Counted from the stretch's first letter, positions 17,090 through 25,876 are shown. The stretch: 64,000 bases of DNA from Haloprofundus halophilus (GCF_003439925.1 NZ_QQRR01000002.1:620001-684000); one strand, 5' to 3'. Numbers and translations are program-made. The notes: generated by a model from the letters alone, not told the origin.

Positions 17090-17188
17090 TCAGCGGCGAA
17101 GCACGCGTCGCATCTTGCGCGTGATACTGCGTTTGGTTCGACGCGGTAATCGACGCCAGACGCGAAGCGCACTGCGGAACTTACTCAT
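17090..17188 (-). CDS. Arg-rich 32-residue microprotein (candidate)
   Basis: A 33-codon frame starting MSKFRSALRVWRRLPRRTKR and ending MRRVLRR then TGA. Seven to eight bases before the ATG is GAGGTGAC, a good match to the haloarchaeal anti-Shine-Dalgarno, unusual in a genome where most starts look leaderless. About 14 of 32 residues are Arg or Lys, opposite to the acidic haloarchaeal norm, suggesting RNA/ribosome or DNA contact. It lies alone in a 350-base gap between agmatinase and nif3; the rest of that gap shows nothing else. Not recognised as any named family. Confidence 0.5.
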   Translation of the reverse strand: MSKFRSALRVWRRLPRRTKRSITRKMRRVLRR

Positions 17189-17392
17189 AGTAAGTCACCT
17201 CGTGTTTCGCTCGCAGTAGCGTGTTCGCGAGACAGTCGGATAATCGCGGTGGCTGCACTTGCAAGTCGGACGGTCGCCGTCGGAGTTGATCTCTATGGCC
17301 TCCGGATGCTATCCGATGCGACCTCGGAGTACGACTGCGGGCGGCGCTCTCGTAGCGAGGGATACAAGCGACCGGCCGTTCTCGGTTCCGGT

Positions 17393-18160
17393 ATGCGCCT
17401 CTCGACGCTCACCGACCGACTCGACGAGATTCTTCGAACCGACGCGTACGCGGATATCGACGCGAGCGCGAACGGCCTCCAAGTCGGGCCCGAGGAAGCG
17501 GAGGTAACCCGCGCGGCCGTCGCCGTCGACGCCGCAGTCGCCACTGTCGACGCCGCTGCGGCGGCAGATGCGGACCTCCTTGTCACGCACCACGGACTCT
17601 CGTGGGGCGGCATCGAACGCGTAACGGGCGGACAGTACCGACGAATCGCACCGCTCGTCGACAACGACGTCGCGCTGTACGTCTCGCACCTGCCGCTGGA
17701 CGGTCACCAGGAACTGGGCAACGCCGCCGGCGTCGCCGACGTACTCGGTCTCGTCGAGCGTGAACCGTTCGGCGCGCTCGGCCCCGAACACATCGGCCAG
17801 CGCGGGCGCACGAGCGACCCGCTGGACCCGACCGACGTGGCGACAGCGCTCGACGCCGAACTCGACACCGGCGGCCGCGGCGTGCAGGTGCTCGATTTCG
17901 GCCCCGAGGAGATCGAAGACGTCGCGGTCGTCACCGGCAGCGGCGTCGACTGGTTGGACGAAGCCGTCGACGCGGGCGTCGACGCGCTCGTGACGGGCGA
18001 AGGGAAACAGAAGGCGTACCACGAGGCTCGGGAAGCTGGAATCCACGTATTTCTCGCCGGACACTACGCGACGGAGACGTTCGGCGTGCGTGCGCTCTCG
18101 GAGCGACTCGACGAGTGGGGCGTCGAGACGACGTTCGTCGACCACCCGACCGGGCTCTGA
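17393..18160 (+). CDS. Nif3-like dinuclear metal-centre protein
   Basis: 255 residues, full length for the NIF3/DUF34 family. Conserved metal ligands are visible in LLVTHHGLSWGG, VSHLPLDGHQELGN and the C-terminal FLAGHYATETFGV. Members form toroidal hexamers; some are called GTP cyclohydrolase I type 2, but the true role is unsettled. The ATG at 17393 follows a TATA-like GATACAA about 30 bases upstream; a longer in-frame extension lacks conserved residues. Confidence 0.9.
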   Translation: MRLSTLTDRLDEILRTDAYADIDASANGLQVGPEEAEVTRAAVAVDAAVATVDAAAAADADLLVTHHGLSWGGIERVTGGQYRRIAPLVDNDVALYVSHLPLDGHQELGNAAGVADVLGLVEREPFGALGPEHIGQRGRTSDPLDPTDVATALDAELDTGGRGVQVLDFGPEEIEDVAVVTGSGVDWLDEAVDAGVDALVTGEGKQKAYHEAREAGIHVFLAGHYATETFGVRALSERLDEWGVETTFVDHPTGL

Positions 18161-18327
18161 GCATCGGCGTGTAGCGAACAGACGACGGAGAATCGAACGC
18201 GGCCGGGTCGTCGTACACCCGCGCTGCCCGGACCGCGTCGGCGTTCAGGTCACGCGGCGGAGTGGCCCCGTCTTCGGGGATAAACTCTCGCAGCGGAGAC
18301 ACACGTTCGCAGCGGACGAACGCGACG

Positions 18328-19038
18328 TCAGCCGTACGTCGAGGTCAGATACGACAGAATCTCGTCGACGAACTCCCCGTCGTAGGTCCAGAACCCGCGG
18401 AACAGTCCGTCTTCGACCTCCTCGGCGATGAGTCCGCAGGCGGCTTTCGTGTACGTACTCCCGTCGAAGACGACGAACCACGTCCGTCCGATCTCGGCGG
18501 TCGATTCGAGGTGAAACCGGACGCCGTCGACCGTCGTCGGCCCTCGGTCGCCGGCGACGTAGACGTGAACTTCGAGGTCGGTCTCGTCGACGAGTCGGGA
18601 GTAGACGGTCCGCTGCTTTCTGAGCGCATCCGCCGACTGGAACCCGCACCTGAGCGTTCCGTGCCCGACGCGCCACGCTCGCTCTTCGATTTCGCGCGAC
18701 GCCGCGACCATCTGCCGTTTGTCGAAGGAGGCGAAGACGGCGTTGTCGAGAATCTCGAACAGCGGTCGGAAACTGCTCTCGGACTCGGCGGACCACGGCC
18801 GACGAATCGGCGGCGTCACGAGGTGCCGAAGTTCCTCCAGTCCGAGCGACCCCGCGAACCCGCTCTCGTCGCGGATGACGACGAACCCGGGCGGTCCGTC
18901 GGCCGGGAGCGGCCGCCGCTCGACGGTGACGTTGCGCGTCTCGAACTGCTCTACGGGAACCGACGCATCGGCGGCCGCGTAGACGATGAGCTGTTTACGC
19001 TCTGCGGCCACCGCGGAGATAAACTGTCTGAGTGTCAT
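18328..19038 (-). CDS. DICT sensory domain-containing protein
   Basis: 236 residues. The pattern RQFISAVAAERKQLIVYAA at the N-terminus, FEILDNAVFASFDKRQMVAASREIEERAWRVGHGTL in the middle and WFVVFDGSTYTKAACGLIAEE later matches the DICT domain, a putative light or ligand sensor usually found with diguanylate cyclases, two-component proteins or DNA-binding partners. No effector domain is fused. It lies 55 bases downstream of a DUF7344 regulator on the same strand, a common haloarchaeal pairing suggesting a sensor-regulator pair. Confidence 0.75.
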   Translation of the reverse strand: MTLRQFISAVAAERKQLIVYAAADASVPVEQFETRNVTVERRPLPADGPPGFVVIRDESGFAGSLGLEELRHLVTPPIRRPWSAESESSFRPLFEILDNAVFASFDKRQMVAASREIEERAWRVGHGTLRCGFQSADALRKQRTVYSRLVDETDLEVHVYVAGDRGPTTVDGVRFHLESTAEIGRTWFVVFDGSTYTKAACGLIAEEVEDGLFRGFWTYDGEFVDEILSYLTSTYG

Positions 19039-19093
19039 CTGTGCCTCCGGTCCGGGAAGCGACACCGGTAGCGTCGTCTCGGGCCGGCGCCGG

Positions 19094-19567
19094 CTACTTC
19101 GTCTCGTCGGAGTCGTCGGCCGCATCGCTACCGCCGTTCTGGTCGGAGTCCTCCGCCTCCGACGGCGTCGTTCGGTCCCCTGAGACGCTTCCCCCTTCGT
19201 GCGCCCGAGCGTACGTCAGGAGGTCGTACAGCGACGCGGGAAGCGAGTCGAGAACGAGCTCGTCGCTCTCGTCGTCGTACTCCACGTATCCGGCGGCTTC
19301 GAGTTTCGGAACGTGGACGTGTCGAAGCACCAGCATCACGTCGTCGCGCTCTTCCGGCGTGACGGGGCGCCAGTCGGCGGCGTTCGTCCACCCGGCGACG
19401 ATGTCGGCGAGTTCCTCGAACGACAACTGCTGGAACTGCAGGAGCGCGTAGAGCACGAACCGGCGGTGCGTGTCCGAGAGCGTCGCAAACATCTCGTCGT
19501 CGACAGTCGTCGCTTCTCGGACGAGGGAGATGTCCGCGCTCCTGTGACTGTTGTCGACGTTCCCCAC
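19094..19567 (-). CDS. DUF7344 winged-helix-like regulator
   Basis: 157 residues from GTG 19567 (VGNVDNSHRS). The segment MFATLSDTHRRFVLYALL, then SFEELADIVAGW and VLRHVHVPKLEAAGYVEYD, is the ArsR-like winged helix of the haloarchaeal DUF7344 family. The last ~35 residues are an acidic Ser/Asp tail. The GTG fits a leaderless start about 28 bases after a TATA-like ACTTACACG. An in-frame ATG further upstream would put about 66 basic, unconserved residues in front. Probably a transcription factor; targets unknown. Confidence 0.75.
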   Translation of the reverse strand: MGNVDNSHRSADISLVREATTVDDEMFATLSDTHRRFVLYALLQFQQLSFEELADIVAGWTNAADWRPVTPEERDDVMLVLRHVHVPKLEAAGYVEYDDESDELVLDSLPASLYDLLTYARAHEGGSVSGDRTTPSEAEDSDQNGGSDAADDSDETK

Positions 19568-19773
19568 AGTCGTGGGTAGACGAAGCGCGTGTAAGTCCTT
19601 TTCGTGCGACTGGACGGAGATTCTTCGGTGATGACGTGCGAGGCGACGTCGAAGCCCACCGTTCGGCGTCGTCACCCGCTCCGACAGACCGCGTGCGTCA
19701 ACAATCCCGGGTTGGGTGACCCGTGGAATCCTGCCTCGAACCTTTGAAACCGTCCCCCGACGCATCGAGGTGT

Positions 19774-20862
19774 ATGAGCGACGACGGTCACGATCACAGC
19801 GACGACGAAGCCCACGACGACCACAGCGACAACGAAGCCCACGACGACCACGCCGAGTGGCACCCGCCGCACCGCGAGGAGTTCGACCCCGACCCCGTCG
19901 GTCACACCGAGGTCCGCGCCGGGATGACCGTCTCGGAACTCGTCGACGAGTACGGCAAGGCGGGCATCGGCGCGGCCGCGGTCCACGAAGCGGTCGACGT
20001 GTACGCCGAGATGCTGGTCGACGACGACTGTACGGTCTTTCTCTCGCTCGCGGGCGCGATGGTGCCGACGGGGATGCGAAAAGTCGTCTCCGACCTCGTC
20101 CGCGACGGCCACGTCGACGCGCTCGTGACGACGGGCGCGAACCTCACCCACGACTCCATCGAGGCCATCGGCGGGAAACACCACCACGGCGCGGAACACG
20201 CCGAGGGGAAGACGCCCCGCGAGCACGACGAGACGCTGCGCGACGAGGAGGTCGACCGAATCTACAACGTGTACCTGCCGCAGGAACACTTCGCGCTGTT
20301 CGAGTCGCACCTCCGCGCGGAGGTGTTCCCGCCGCTGGAGGAGGAGGGAAGCGTCGGCATCGAACGCCTCTGCCGTGAACTCGGCCGTGCGAACAGCGAG
20401 GTGAACGAGCGCGAGGGCATCGAGGAAGACGCCGGCGTCGCCGCTGCGGCCTACGAGTCGGACGTGCCTATCTACTGCCCGGCCGTGCAGGACTCCGTCT
20501 TCGGTCTGCAGGCGTGGATGTACTCGCAGACCTCCGACTTCACGCTCGACGCGCTGAAGGACATGACGCCGCTGACGGACCTCGCCTACCACGCCGACAA
20601 GGCGGGCTGCCTGCTCGTCGGCGGCGGCGTGCCGAAGAACTTCACGCTCCAGACGATGCTCGTCACGCCCGGCGCGTACGACTACGCGGTCCAGATTACG
20701 ATGGACCCGGCGTCGACGGGCGGGCTCTCGGGGGCGACGCTGGACGAGGCACGCTCGTGGGGGAAGCTGACGAAGGAGGCGCGGAACGTCACCGTGCAGG
20801 GCGACGCGACGGTGTTCCTGCCGCTTCTCGTCGCGGCGGCGCGAGAGCGAATCGAAGGGTAG
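19774..20862 (+). CDS. dhs: Deoxyhypusine synthase
   Basis: 362 residues. It transfers an aminobutyl-type group to the eIF5A lysine with NAD as cofactor. Recognisable motifs: VFLSLAGAMVPTGMRKVV, VDALVTTGANLTHD, VPIYCPAVQDSVFG, LLVGGGVPKNF and the active-site Lys segment DEARSWGKLTKEA. The first ~35 residues are an unusual His/Asp-rich stretch with a 9-residue tandem duplication (SDDEAHDDH then SDNEAHDDH). ATG 19774 lies about 28 bases after a TATA-like CCTTTGAAACC. eIF5A and its agmatinase are 3-4 kb away on the same strand. Confidence 0.95.
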   Translation: MSDDGHDHSDDEAHDDHSDNEAHDDHAEWHPPHREEFDPDPVGHTEVRAGMTVSELVDEYGKAGIGAAAVHEAVDVYAEMLVDDDCTVFLSLAGAMVPTGMRKVVSDLVRDGHVDALVTTGANLTHDSIEAIGGKHHHGAEHAEGKTPREHDETLRDEEVDRIYNVYLPQEHFALFESHLRAEVFPPLEEEGSVGIERLCRELGRANSEVNEREGIEEDAGVAAAAYESDVPIYCPAVQDSVFGLQAWMYSQTSDFTLDALKDMTPLTDLAYHADKAGCLLVGGGVPKNFTLQTMLVTPGAYDYAVQITMDPASTGGLSGATLDEARSWGKLTKEARNVTVQGDATVFLPLLVAAARERIEG

Positions 20863-20958
20863 CGGTCCGAGATTCAACGGGCTTCGAAGACGCCCTGATG
20901 GTCATTTCCCGTCACTGATATCAAAGAACACATCACTGGACGGTGAGTTCACGGAGCG

Positions 20959-21423
20959 ATGAAACGCCGCCGACTCCTCCAACTCACTGGCGGGTGTGCA
21001 CTCGTCCCGTTCGCTGGCTGTTCGGCGCTATCGAGCGCTCCCGACAGCCCGCCTAATTCCGCGCGCGCGGTGAGCGTTGTCGAAGCCACCTGCGAAGATG
21101 CACCGAGCCACGTCACCCACGCGACGTTTCTTCCGAAAAAGCACGAAGTCGTCGTCACCGGGTCGATAGTCGGCCGCGCGCCGTGCGAATCGCTCGGGCT
21201 CCGTGTGTTGACGGCTGAGTCGTCAGAACACGCCGACGATGTCGGAATCCGGGTCGTTCCACAGGGAGATATCGACGGCTGTGAACCGTGCTCCGCGCGC
21301 CTCGATTACGTCGGAACCGTCACCTTCGACGCGGACGCCTACCCCACGTCGGTGGATTTGGCCCACATGGACAAGCCCACCGGACGGCCAGTCTACGGCG
21401 AATCGTTCGAGCGGCAGTCGTGA
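20959..21423 (+). CDS. Small Tat-type lipoprotein, function unknown
   Basis: 154 residues with an N-terminal signal MKRRRLLQLTGGCALVPFAGC: a twin/triple Arg, short hydrophobic core and lipobox FAGC. The mature part has four further cysteines (ATCEDAP, APCES and GCEPC), which could form disulfides outside the cell. No domain recognised. It is a lone gene convergent with the Kelch pair. Confidence 0.75.
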   Translation: MKRRRLLQLTGGCALVPFAGCSALSSAPDSPPNSARAVSVVEATCEDAPSHVTHATFLPKKHEVVVTGSIVGRAPCESLGLRVLTAESSEHADDVGIRVVPQGDIDGCEPCSARLDYVGTVTFDADAYPTSVDLAHMDKPTGRPVYGESFERQS

Positions 21424-21453
21424 CGCGACGCGGGTTCTGGTTTCCGCGTCTCT

Positions 21454-23265
21454 TCACGGCAGGAACGACGACGCGACGGTCGTACAGTCGTGGTATCCCT
21501 GCTCGTCGTACAGCTTCACGTGACCGCCCGTAACGTACAACCGGCCGTCGATGACGCCGTCGACGCAGCCGACCCGGGGCGTCCCCTCGTCCGGGAGCGA
21601 GGTGTCGAACTCGTCGGCCTCGGGGTCGTAGCGGTGACAGAACGACCGGAACGAGTCGACAGACAACGACTCGTCATTTTCTCGAAATAGTCCGTGTGAA
21701 AGATACAGTTGGTTGTCGACGACGGGGTCGTTCGTCGTCGCGTAGTGGCCCGGGATGGGCGTCGGGGCGGCTTCCTCCCACTCGTCGTCGATAGGGTCGT
21801 AGCGGAAGTTCGAGTCGGTCGACCCGGCGGTACTCTTGACGCCGCCGAGCGCGTGAATCTTGGTCCGGCCGTCGACGACGACGCGCGCTACAGTGGGCCA
21901 ACGCTTGGCTTCGGGTATCTGTGCGAGGCTGTCGTCGACGACTTCCTCGGCTTCGGGGTCGAACGCCCACAGGCGATGTTCGTCGAACGACCAGTGGGTC
22001 GTCCCGCCGGTGCCGTGGTCCGTTGCGGTGTCCGACTCCGTATCTCCCGTCCCGCCGCCGACGCAGTAGATGTATCCGCTCTCGGGGTCGTAGACGCCGC
22101 CCATCGCCCACGTCGTGTACGGGCACCGAACGCCCGACTCGGCGGTGAGGTTTCGCCATCCGTCACCGGGTTCGTACACGAAGATGTCGTCCGTCGGGAC
22201 GTTGTCGCCCTCCGCGGGAGTGAGCACGCCGCCGAAACTGAACACTCGGCCATTCGCGCTGACGCCGCAGGGTCCCCACACAGCTTTCGGCATGTCCTCG
22301 ACGCGAGTCCACGCGCCGCTCCCTCCCTCGGCGGGGTCGTAGAGGAACGTTCGCGTTCGCGCGTTCAGTTCGACCCCGGAGTCGAAGCCGCCGAAGTATA
22401 GCAGTTTCCCGTCGACGACGCCACCGCCGGCGTCGCTCTGTTCGACGGGCACCGACGTCTCGGTACGCCACTTCGGCCCCGTCTCCGGCGGTGGTTCGGT
22501 TGACGTTTCGGTGGGTGTGGAGGTCTGCGTCGGCGTCTCCGTCGGGGTTTGTGTTGGCGTTGCGGTGGAGGTCGGTGTCGGAGTTTCGACCGGCGTCGAC
22601 GTCTGCGTCGGCGTTTCCGCGGGGGTCTGCGACGGTGTCTCGGTCGGCGGTTCGGTCGTGGTCTCGGTCGGGGCCTCCGTGGACGTCTCGGTGGGGGTCG
22701 CCGTCTGCCCCGCGTTCTCCGTGGGCGGTTGTGTCGTCGGTTCGCTCGTCGTCTCGGTCTCTACTGTCGTTTCGGTCGGCGATTGCGCGGTCTCGGTCGA
22801 CGGGTCGCCTCCCGACGACCCGTCCGACCCGCCTGCACTCGACGACCCGTCCGACCCGCCTGCGCTCGACGACCCGTCCGACCCACCGGCGTCGCTCGGC
22901 GCGTCCGACGGGTCGGCGGTTTCGGAGTCGCCGGCCCCGTCGGTGTCTGTCGATACCTGCGTTCCGACAGGTGTCGCCGTCGCCGTCGTCTCGAACAGTC
23001 CGGAACTCGTCGCCACCGTAGACGGAGGCGGTTCGGTTCCGGTCGTCTCCGGTCGTCCCGTCGTCTCGGTCGCCGACGCCTCGATAGTGCTGTCCGCTTC
23101 GCCCTCGTCGGGAGTGTCGCTGAGCGCCGCCGTCCCGAGACCGATTCCGACGGTCCCCGCTGCCAGCAGTGCTAACACACCACGTCTGGAACGGTTTCCG
23201 GGCGACTGCTCGTCCGCCGCGACCGACTCCTCACGCTCGTCGCCTCGGCCACCGTTCTCTCTCAC
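21454..23265 (-). CDS. Tat-exported Kelch-repeat protein with S/T/P-rich linker (copy 1)
   Basis: 603 residues from GTG 23265, chosen because it aligns with the paralogue's MGENDD start and lies ~27 bases after a TATA-like element. The N-terminus has a twin-arginine signal (SRRGVLALLAAGTVG, RR at 27-28). Residues ~45-290 are low complexity, first Gly/Ser blocks then runs of PTET/PTQT, probably an O-glycosylated stalk. The C-terminal ~310 residues are Kelch-like blades: KLLYFGGFDSGV, GRVFSFGGVLTPAEG, GYIYCVGGGTGD, KIHALGGVKSTAG and LYVTGGHVKLYD. A surface protein, perhaps adhesive or carbohydrate-binding; ligand unknown. Confidence 0.85.
   Translation of the reverse strand: MRENGGRGDEREESVAADEQSPGNRSRRGVLALLAAGTVGIGLGTAALSDTPDEGEADSTIEASATETTGRPETTGTEPPPSTVATSSGLFETTATATPVGTQVSTDTDGAGDSETADPSDAPSDAGGSDGSSSAGGSDGSSSAGGSDGSSGGDPSTETAQSPTETTVETETTSEPTTQPPTENAGQTATPTETSTEAPTETTTEPPTETPSQTPAETPTQTSTPVETPTPTSTATPTQTPTETPTQTSTPTETSTEPPPETGPKWRTETSVPVEQSDAGGGVVDGKLLYFGGFDSGVELNARTRTFLYDPAEGGSGAWTRVEDMPKAVWGPCGVSANGRVFSFGGVLTPAEGDNVPTDDIFVYEPGDGWRNLTAESGVRCPYTTWAMGGVYDPESGYIYCVGGGTGDTESDTATDHGTGGTTHWSFDEHRLWAFDPEAEEVVDDSLAQIPEAKRWPTVARVVVDGRTKIHALGGVKSTAGSTDSNFRYDPIDDEWEEAAPTPIPGHYATTNDPVVDNQLYLSHGLFRENDESLSVDSFRSFCHRYDPEADEFDTSLPDEGTPRVGCVDGVIDGRLYVTGGHVKLYDEQGYHDCTTVASSFLP
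22814..22894 (-). repeat. 27-bp tandem repeat, three copies, inside Kelch copy 1 linker
   Basis: Units at 22814-22840, 22841-22867 and 22868-22894 encode the nonapeptide GGSDGSSSA three times on the minus strand. The paralogue lacks this block, so it arose by recent replication slippage in the stalk. Confidence 0.85.
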
Positions 23266-23376
23266 ATCTGACGGTTCGATTTCAAGAACGATATGAGTTT
23301 GTGCGAATCTCAACTGTCGCAACGCGCTGACGGTCGAGGCCGGACACTCCGGTCCGCCTGGGTTATCCGGCCCGTC

Positions 23377-25005
23377 TCACGGTTCGAACGAGGAGGAGAC
23401 GCTCATACAGTCGTGGTACCCCTGCTGGTCGTAGCGTTTGACGTGACCCGCCACCGTATAGAGACGGCCGTCGATGACGGCGTCGACGCAGCCGACTCGG
23501 GGCGTTCCTTCGTCGGGCAACGAGGTATCGAACTCGTCGGCGACGGGGTCGTAGCGGTGACAGAACGACCGGAAGGAGTCGACAGACAACGATTCGCCGT
23601 TCTCGCGGAACAACCCGTGTGAGAGGTACAGTTGGTTGTCGATGACCGGATTGTCGGTCGTCGCGTAGTGTCCCGGAATGGGCGTCGGCGTCGCCGCTTC
23701 CCACTCGTCGTCGACCGGGTCGTAGCGGAAGTTCGAATCGGTCGACCCCGCGGTGCTCTTGACGCCGCCGAGGGCGTGAATCTTCGTTCGGCCGTCGACG
23801 ACGACGCGGGCGACGGTCGGCCAGCGTTTCGCTTCGGGGAGCTGTGCGAGGCTGTCGTCGACGACTTCCTCGGCCTCGGGGTCGAACGTCCACAGTCGGT
23901 GTTCGTCGAACGACCAGTGAGTCGTCCCGCCGGTGCCGTGGTTCGTCGCCGTCTCGGCGTCGGTGTCGCCGGTTCCGCCGCCGACGCAGTAGACGAGTCG
24001 GCTTTCGGGGTCGTAGATGCCGCCCATCGCCCAGTTCGGGTAGGGACAGCGCACGCCCGACTCGGCGGTGAGGTTTCGCCACCCCTCCCCGGACTCGTAA
24101 ACGAAGATATCGTCCGTCGGTTCGTTCTCGCCTTCGGCGGGGTTGGAGACGCCGCCGAAGCTGTACACGCGGTTCTCGACGGTGACGCCGCAGGGACCCC
24201 ACACCGCCTTCGGCAGGTCCTCGACGCGCGTCCACGTTCCCTCGCCCGCTTCGGCGGGTTCGTACGTGAAGGTCTGAGCGACCGCGTTCGTATCGACCCC
24301 GGAGTCGAAGCCGCCGAAGTACAGCAGTCTCCCGTCGACGACGCCGCCCCCGGCGTCGCTGTGCGCCAGCGGGAGAGGGGTCTCGCTGCGCCACTGCGAC
24401 GCCGGGCCCGTCGAGGTCTCGGTATCCGTCGTCGTCGGCGTCTCGGTTCCTTCCGGTGCGTCGGTCTCCGGCGGTGCGTCGGTCGCCGCCGTCTCGGTCC
24501 CCGACTCTGCTGGCGTCGCCGTCGTCGACGCGCCTGTCTCGGTCGACGTTTCACTCTCCGTGCCGGTCTCCGACCGAGTTTCGGTGTCGGTGGCCGCTCC
24601 GGTTCCCGACGACGTGTCGGACTCCGTCGACGTTTCCGCTCCCGTCGCGTCGTCGGTCGTCGGCGTGTCGGTCTGCGACGGCGTGTCGGTCGTCGGTGTG
24701 CCGGTCTCGGTGAGACCGGACGTCGTGGCCGTCGTCGCCGACGGCTCGTCCGTTCCGGTCGTCTCCGACGGTTCGTCCGATTCGGATGCAGAGGTGTTCT
24801 CGGAGCGCTCGTCGGTCCCCGCTCCGGGCGGTGAGTCTCCCTCGCCGTCGAACCGCTCGCTGAGGGCGGCTACGCCGAGGCCGGCTCCGACGGTTCCGGC
24901 CGCGAGCAACGCCAACAGACCCCGCCGAGAGCGACCCTTCGAGGACTGCTCGCCCTCCGACATCCCTGAATCGTGTTCGCCGACCCGGTCGTCGTTCTCT
25001 CCCAT
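23377..25005 (-). CDS. Tat-exported Kelch-repeat protein with S/T/E-rich linker (copy 2)
   Basis: 542 residues with the same architecture as the downstream copy: MGENDD start, SRRGLLALLAAGTVGAGLG signal at 27-28, a low-complexity linker (residues ~45-210, rich in ETGT, DTPT and TETS) and a Kelch domain nearly identical to copy 1 over its last 300 residues. The linker differs completely in repeat type and length. The 111-base gap between the genes holds its own promoter for copy 1. Tandem duplication with strong conservation of the head and free drift of the stalk is clear. Confidence 0.85.
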   Translation of the reverse strand: MGENDDRVGEHDSGMSEGEQSSKGRSRRGLLALLAAGTVGAGLGVAALSERFDGEGDSPPGAGTDERSENTSASESDEPSETTGTDEPSATTATTSGLTETGTPTTDTPSQTDTPTTDDATGAETSTESDTSSGTGAATDTETRSETGTESETSTETGASTTATPAESGTETAATDAPPETDAPEGTETPTTTDTETSTGPASQWRSETPLPLAHSDAGGGVVDGRLLYFGGFDSGVDTNAVAQTFTYEPAEAGEGTWTRVEDLPKAVWGPCGVTVENRVYSFGGVSNPAEGENEPTDDIFVYESGEGWRNLTAESGVRCPYPNWAMGGIYDPESRLVYCVGGGTGDTDAETATNHGTGGTTHWSFDEHRLWTFDPEAEEVVDDSLAQLPEAKRWPTVARVVVDGRTKIHALGGVKSTAGSTDSNFRYDPVDDEWEAATPTPIPGHYATTDNPVIDNQLYLSHGLFRENGESLSVDSFRSFCHRYDPVADEFDTSLPDEGTPRVGCVDAVIDGRLYTVAGHVKRYDQQGYHDCMSVSSSFEP

Positions 25006-25209
25006 AGCGAACAGTACCGTTTCTGAACCACTATGAAACTATCCGTATTTTAATCGACACACGCGTAATAAATTCTCTGAAAAGTGAATATCTCCACAGA
25101 GTTCACGACTCGACATCCCCTCGTCGCTCCGGAATCCGGTCGCGCGACGGATGCGCCTCGTCGCCACCGTACTCGGAATGCCTATACGTGCTTGGCCTCT
25201 CGAACGTGT

Positions 25210-25815
25210 ATGAACTACGAGTCATCTCTCGACCGGGCGATGGACGCCACCGACTCGCGGACGACCGAGGACAAGCGACTGCGATTCCCCGACCCCGTCG
25301 GCGAGACCGACGGTGCGTTCACGCGCCTGACGAACCTCGGCGACATCGCCGACGCGCTCTCGCGGGACCCCGAACACCTCCACAGCGCGATTCAGCGTCA
25401 GTTCGCGACGAACGGCCAGTTCGACGGCCAGCGCGCCCGATACAACGGCTCGTTCAACGTCGCCGACTTCGACGCCGCCATCCGCGAGTACGCCGACGAG
25501 TTCGTCATCTGCTCGGAGTGCGGCCTGCCGGACACCGTCCTCCGGACCGAAGACGGCGTCGAGATGCTGCGCTGTGAGGCCTGCGGTGCGTTCCGGCCCG
25601 TCCAGAAGCGGACGTCCTCGCGCTCGCGCGACACGCCGACGCTCGAAGAGGGGAAAACGTACGAGTTCGAGATCACCGGCACCGGCCGGAAGGGCGACGG
25701 CGTCGCCGAAGTCGGCAAGTACACCGTCTTCGTCTCGGGCGCACAGGAGGGCCAGACGGTGCGGGCCTCCGTCTACAACATCAGCGGGTCGCTGGCGTTC
25801 GCCCGCCCCGTCTGA
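25210..25815 (+). CDS. Translation initiation factor aIF2 subunit beta with C-terminal TRAM domain
   Basis: 201 residues. The eIF2-beta/eIF5 core includes RLTNLGDIADALSRDPEHL, QFDGQRARYNGSF and a C2-C2 zinc finger (CSECGLP ... RCEACG). The last ~60 residues, from TYEFEITGTGRKGDG to SGSLAFARPV, are a TRAM RNA-binding domain, an extension seen in haloarchaeal versions. As part of aIF2 it helps deliver initiator tRNA. ATG 25210 lies about 26 bases after the TATA-like CCTATACG (25181-25188). Confidence 0.92.
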   Translation: MNYESSLDRAMDATDSRTTEDKRLRFPDPVGETDGAFTRLTNLGDIADALSRDPEHLHSAIQRQFATNGQFDGQRARYNGSFNVADFDAAIREYADEFVICSECGLPDTVLRTEDGVEMLRCEACGAFRPVQKRTSSRSRDTPTLEEGKTYEFEITGTGRKGDGVAEVGKYTVFVSGAQEGQTVRASVYNISGSLAFARPV

Positions 25816-25876
25816 ACCGCGTCGATTCGACCCGTTCGGTCGGTTCTTCGGTTTCGCCCTCTCACCGGTTCACCGA

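Noticed and set aside
17931-18302. Minus-strand frame starting MSPLREFIPEDG downstream of the DICT gene
   Set aside because: Only about 45 residues lie outside the nif3 gene and the rest is antisense to it; no motif.
22500-23300. Plus-strand Val/Ser-rich frames opposite the Kelch stalk
   Set aside because: They are the complement of the Thr/Pro/Ser-rich linker and inherit its periodicity; the minus-strand gene has signal peptide and Kelch domain.
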